In this document: one piece after another, positions 60,573 to 64,000 of the stretch
How positions within the stretch are numbered: position 1 is the first letter of the stretch
How the letters are laid out: each line of letters starts with the position of its first letter
Source of the DNA: Candidatus Obscuribacterales bacterium
Lineage (GTDB): Bacteria; Cyanobacteriota; Vampirovibrionia; Obscuribacterales; Obscuribacteraceae
Assembly: GCA_031292355.1 (NCBI GenBank)
Contig: JARLHI010000054.1
Coordinates: forward strand, 1 to 64,000
Length of the DNA: 64,000 bases
Direction: 5' to 3'
The notes under the pieces: generated by a model
Told to the model about the DNA's origin: nothing
The model's input: the letters and a program-made list of their open reading frames with translations, nothing else
Databases searched by the model: none
Position numbers and translations under genes: made by a program

Positions 60573-61028
60573 ATGAAAAATTGCAATCATGTATTTCGTG
60601 CAGCGGTCATCGTCACGGCGATCGCAATTTCCGTTTTCCTCAACGGTGCCGTAGCTTGGTCGTCAGATGTCGACAAGCGATCTGCTACATCTCATTCCGA
60701 TACAAACTCTGATTCTTATGTCTCCGACTTACAAAAACGCTTATACCGAGCATGGTCCACGCCACCAGACTACCCCCTGAAAAAAGTCGTAGTCATTTTC
60801 AAAATCGCGAAAGACGGACAAATCGGACATCTTAGAATAGGAACATCTTGTGGTCGCGCGATATTAGACAATGCGGCACTGAAAGCGGTCGAAAACTCGA
60901 CACCATTTGCGACGCTCCCAGCTCAATATGGCGATGGCACCGACATACATGCGACCTTCGATCTTAGCGAGGAGACTGGCGAAAAAGCAGTTACTATAAA
61001 ACGGTTCCCACAACTTGGTGCGCAATGA
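60573..61028 (+). CDS. secreted TonB-C-like protein, copy 1
   Basis: 151 residues. Signal peptide (AAVIVTAIAISVFLNGAVAW). The mature part follows the TonB C-terminal fold: YVSDLQKRLYRAWSTPPDYP, VVVIFKIAKDGQIGHLRIGT, ALKAVENSTPF. There is no long Pro-rich periplasmic arm, so it is not a classical TonB. The stop overlaps the start of copy 2 as ATGA. Confidence 0.75.
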   Translation: MKNCNHVFRAAVIVTAIAISVFLNGAVAWSSDVDKRSATSHSDTNSDSYVSDLQKRLYRAWSTPPDYPLKKVVVIFKIAKDGQIGHLRIGTSCGRAILDNAALKAVENSTPFATLPAQYGDGTDIHATFDLSEETGEKAVTIKRFPQLGAQ

Positions 61029-61495
61029 GTGGCACATTCACTCAAATTTGGCGTCACGTGTTTTGCATGTCGGTTTTAGCTGTAACAGTTTTTGCCGTTA
61101 GCACACCAGCTTTCTGCGCACACAAGTCGGGGGAGACTACGATGCCACCATCGACCGCAGACTCTAAATTCGATTGGTCGCCTTACATGATTGACATGCA
61201 ACGACGGATCAAGCGAGCGTGGTTTCCACCGAAAGAGCAGGAGCCAAGAGAGGCAATTATGGCAGTAGTTTTCAGACTGCACAAAGATGGATCTATAAGT
61301 GATTTACGTCTTCCAAGCCCATCCAGCTTCGAGATTGCAAACGAAGAAGCCCAGAAAGCAGTTACCAATGCCGCTCCCTACCGCCCATTACCGGACGGGG
61401 AACAAAGTTTCGAAGTCGAATGCACATTCAATTTAGACTTCTTTAGGGGAACTGGCTTGAACGACGGAAGCAGAATGTATCTAAAGAGAATCTAG
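61025..61495 (+). CDS. secreted TonB-C-like protein, copy 2
   Basis: 156 residues. Hydrophobic export segment (VFCMSVLAVTVFAVSTPAFC) then the same fold: YMIDMQRRIKRAWFPPKEQE, MAVVFRLHKDGSISDLRLPS, AQKAVTNAAPYRPLPDG. Tandem duplicate of copy 1, translated with it through the ATGA overlap. Confidence 0.75.
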   Translation: MSGTFTQIWRHVFCMSVLAVTVFAVSTPAFCAHKSGETTMPPSTADSKFDWSPYMIDMQRRIKRAWFPPKEQEPREAIMAVVFRLHKDGSISDLRLPSPSSFEIANEEAQKAVTNAAPYRPLPDGEQSFEVECTFNLDFFRGTGLNDGSRMYLKRI

Positions 61496-61624
61496 CGTCA
61501 ACTATTCGGTAATCTCCAACCAAATTTTGGAATGACTAACTTAAGGCATGCCTATATTCAGTCGCAAGTACGTGAGCTTGCTCGAACTGATTGAACAGTT
61601 TCGACAAGCTAAAAGCGATGAGAG

Positions 61625-62872
61625 CTAAGTCTTCAACACATCGATATACTTAATGCGATCAGCAATGGTAATTAAGTTGATGCCTTGCAATAAATCAGAG
61701 GAATCGTCCAATCTGTTTGCAATCAAAGAAGCGGCATAAGATTCGCGCTCAACGTACAACTCGAAAATTTGCTTGCTCTTTGTCATTGCGACTACAGCTG
61801 AGAGACTCTCTCCAGCATCCGCGAGCATAACCGCATAATCACGATAATGATTAGCAAGAGTCAGGTAGTCGGGATTATCCGCAGCTTCAAGAATATCCAG
61901 AGCATTTGCATAATGCAATTTCGACTCTTCAAACCTTCGTTGTCTAGCGCGAATTGCCGCGAGAATAGCCTCGCAAGCGGCGCTCATTTCGGCTGGTTCC
62001 TTTAACAGTTTGACTAAGTCGGCGGTGCGTGTTGTAAATGTCTCGGCCTCAGCGAACTTTCCCATCTCCAAAGCGTTCATCGCAGCAACCATTAGCAGGT
62101 GAAGCGCCATTTGTGATTGTCGTTTGCATTCATCGAGAATCAAACGATCCCCAAGAATGACACCGGCTTCATTAGTCTTTTTGTTCTGCACCAGACAAAA
62201 TGCATAGTTGTTTAGAATAACCAATCTCGCGCGTCCATTTGTTTTACGAGAAGCTAGATCGGCGAAAATACGCTCGGCCTCAACAAACTTTTTCTGATTT
62301 ATATATGCGACACCAAGATTATTGGCGACAGAAAATTCTTGTGGAACTCCTCCTAGAGATTGCATTCCTCGCGACATACCCCACTGATAAATAGAAAACG
62401 CTTCAAGTTCGACCATCCGCCCTTCAAGCATCATAATATTCACAACGCGCAGTAGCAGACCATAAATTTGCATAAGTGTCAGTGGATAAAAGCGCAAAAT
62501 TTGACGCGCGGCATCAGGTAAAAGTTTTGCCACTTGATCAAACTTTCCTCGCCTAAAAGCCTTCTCTATTGGACTTAACTTTATTGTTGCTGTAACTTGC
62601 ACAACTAAAAAGGCTACCGCAATAATGATCAGGAATAGTTCGACCGGTATGCGCAAAAGGGAAATGACAAATGTAATTGCAATCATTGGAACCCAAAGGC
62701 GCCAGACCAAGTTCTTTCCCATACGGGCAAGTACTAAACTGCGCTCTTCTCTTCCACGATCAAAAAGCTTTTGAGCTAATTCCGCACTTATAAATTCAGG
62801 ATGAGAAAACTGATTTGCGTTCTCTGAAAAACTGATTCGTTTGTTGTCTTCTTGATTATTGCCCTGGTTCAA
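61625..62872 (-). CDS. membrane protein with TPR-like repeats
   Basis: 415 residues. Two membrane segments (about 55-90: VWRLWVPMIAITFVISLLRI, ELFLIIIAVAFLVVQVTATI) then a long cytoplasmic helical-repeat domain (NNLGVAYINQKKFVEAERIF, ALEMGKFAEAETFTTRTADL, AILAAIRARQRRFEESKLHY). Likely a scaffold. TTG start with AGG 6 nt upstream. A C-terminal fragment of a second copy lies at 60407-60472. Confidence 0.7.
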   Translation of the reverse strand: MNQGNNQEDNKRISFSENANQFSHPEFISAELAQKLFDRGREERSLVLARMGKNLVWRLWVPMIAITFVISLLRIPVELFLIIIAVAFLVVQVTATIKLSPIEKAFRRGKFDQVAKLLPDAARQILRFYPLTLMQIYGLLLRVVNIMMLEGRMVELEAFSIYQWGMSRGMQSLGGVPQEFSVANNLGVAYINQKKFVEAERIFADLASRKTNGRARLVILNNYAFCLVQNKKTNEAGVILGDRLILDECKRQSQMALHLLMVAAMNALEMGKFAEAETFTTRTADLVKLLKEPAEMSAACEAILAAIRARQRRFEESKLHYANALDILEAADNPDYLTLANHYRDYAVMLADAGESLSAVVAMTKSKQIFELYVERESYAASLIANRLDDSSDLLQGINLITIADRIKYIDVLKT

Positions 62873-62934
62873 AGTAAAGCCTATAAACTACATCCAACCT
62901 AAAGATACCATTTGGAGCCTGATTTCAAGGTATC

Positions 62935-63765
62935 ATGACGCAGAAAACTCCCTTAAGGCGTTCCATGCACAGAGCCGCTCCTGAAAATCGTTCATTTACT
63001 CAAGGAATTGCCATCGCTGCTCCTTGCAGCATCATATGGGAATCTATGATTGGCGACGAGAAAACACGCCTCTGCGAAGGATGCTCTAAAAATGTCTACA
63101 ATCTTTCGGCGATGTCACAATCGGAAGCTGAATCATTTCTGCAGAACGCAACTGAGTTGCCGTGTTTGAAATTTTATCGACGACATGATGGCACAATCAT
63201 GTTTGAGAACTGCCCTAAAGGTCTTCGCAAGCTGCGTGACGCCGCGAAGTTCTCCTGGAAGATTGCATCATTCGTGCTCGCTTTTTGTATGTCAACCTTA
63301 AATGCTTTTGCACAACTGAAATCAGACGAAGCACCACCATCAAACTTCAATCTCCTCTGGACTCTTTCTGAAGGGGGCCCAACCGAGCGCGCGCCCATGA
63401 AAATAACAAAACCGGATCCTGGTCCTCCGCTAGCCCAACTTGGTGTTCCAGATAGATACGCTTTCTTCGAAAACATGCTACCAGGCGCTCAAACCAAAAG
63501 TATTGGCGCGAATTGGTCCGGCACTGAAGCTTTTAGTGAGGCATTGGAGCTGACCAAGCAAAAGAAATTCCGCGCGGCACAGGCGGCCTTCGATAGTGCT
63601 CTAGCTGCGACCTCTAAACCTGGATTCGATCCTATGTATCGAGAATTCGTCGGTAGTGAATATGCAAAACTTTTGACACGGATCGGCAAAAAGCAGAAAG
63701 CCAAAGAAGTAGTTTCAGAGACAAAATCAAGCATGACGGTTGCTCTGAAGCGCTCTCAACGTTAA
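62935..63765 (+). CDS. Cys-cluster protein with membrane segment and helical tail
   Basis: 276 residues. The N-terminal part has the conserved pattern PC-x3-WESM-x-GD-x-R-x-C-x2-C-x3-VYNLSAMS (about 30-60), a probable metal-binding unit found in several bacterial lineages. A hydrophobic segment (IASFVLAFCMSTLNAFA) lies near 110-127. The C-terminal helices resemble a TPR hairpin (ALELTKQKKFRAAQAAFDSA). Function unknown. Divergent from the TPR membrane protein by 62 bp. Confidence 0.65.
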   Translation: MTQKTPLRRSMHRAAPENRSFTQGIAIAAPCSIIWESMIGDEKTRLCEGCSKNVYNLSAMSQSEAESFLQNATELPCLKFYRRHDGTIMFENCPKGLRKLRDAAKFSWKIASFVLAFCMSTLNAFAQLKSDEAPPSNFNLLWTLSEGGPTERAPMKITKPDPGPPLAQLGVPDRYAFFENMLPGAQTKSIGANWSGTEAFSEALELTKQKKFRAAQAAFDSALAATSKPGFDPMYREFVGSEYAKLLTRIGKKQKAKEVVSETKSSMTVALKRSQR

Positions 63766-64000
63766 GAAGAACATGTCACGTGCCACAAGCGCCTGACAAT
63801 TCTTGTCATGCTAAGGCTGCTTGCCAGGAGACACTTCCTTCCGCCAGAGCGATGCCATCGAATACGGTGCCAAGCCTGGCAAAGATGGATTTCTGCACTG
63901 CAATTAGCGGCCGCTTTGCAAGCAGCATGAAGTTAAAGGATCACTAGCATTCCAGCAAATTTAATGCGTCAGTTTTACGTCCGCATTTTGGTATGCTGTA

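Overview
The window looks like a bacterial chromosome from a Gram-negative-type cell of moderate GC. Cell-envelope evidence is an outer-membrane beta-barrel porin, TadE/TadG-like pilus proteins and TonB-C-like secreted proteins. Several genes resemble what is common in Obscuribacterales/Melainabacteria-type lineages: a WG-repeat protein, TPR proteins, a Cys-rich domain with the pattern C-x3-W-x2-M-x-G-D, and many TTG starts. That placement is inference; no rRNA or tRNA gene was seen to confirm it. TGA is used as a normal stop in many intact genes.

Layout. 0-3.4 kb: a truncated IS200/IS605 transposase with its right end, a membrane-protein gene broken by an in-frame TGA, a MXKDX-repeat secreted protein, and an operon of ECF sigma factor, zinc-finger anti-sigma factor and DUF1223 thioredoxin-like protein. 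3.5-21.3 kb: an accessory oxidoreductase/hydrolase region (double RidA, haloalkane-dehalogenase-like fusion, metallo-beta-lactamase-fold hydrolase, cupin, five SDRs, an aldo/keto reductase, SnoaL and NADP-binding proteins) with its own TetR, AraC and OhrR-like MarR regulators, usually divergent from an enzyme gene. Three consecutive SDR genes each face the same TetR 5' region, but only one tetR is intact. A 59-bp direct repeat brackets the araC-AKR pair. A matrixin metalloprotease and a Phd/RelE pair sit inside this region. 21.8-25.5 kb: a CPA1 Na+/H+ antiporter and an OmpR-type two-component system. 25.9-29.6 kb: a secreted TPR protein, a porin and two tandem small secreted paralogs.

30-45.4 kb is dense in toxin-antitoxin-like loci: hipBA with four evenly spaced operators, a higBA whose toxin lacks a usual start codon, an orphan AbiEi, a nucleotidyltransferase-like gene with an XRE gene behind a textbook promoter/operator, and mqsRA with an internally deleted toxin. 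Between them are TPR, WG-repeat and LolA-like proteins, and a monooxygenase / Fe-S-SCP2 / MarR group. 45.6-64 kb: a GH18-fold protein, a disulfide reductase with an alpha/beta hydrolase, a frameshifted MOSC gene, a second TGA-interrupted gene abutting a 5'-truncated group II intron (domain V is clear), an ankyrin protein flanked by a ~65-bp repeat, DUF2911, a TadE protein with a LecA-like C-terminus followed by a TadG-like protein, a third TGA-interrupted small gene, a DUF4160/DUF2442-HTH pair, two tandem TonB-C proteins, a TPR membrane protein and a Cys-domain protein.

Overall the window is a mosaic: housekeeping-like envelope genes with blocks of acquired detoxification enzymes and TA modules, many regulated by local divergent or autogenous repressors, and a high load of gene fragments (IS, intron, tetR stubs, an NAD-binding stub, mqsR, MOSC, LRR and TPR fragments).
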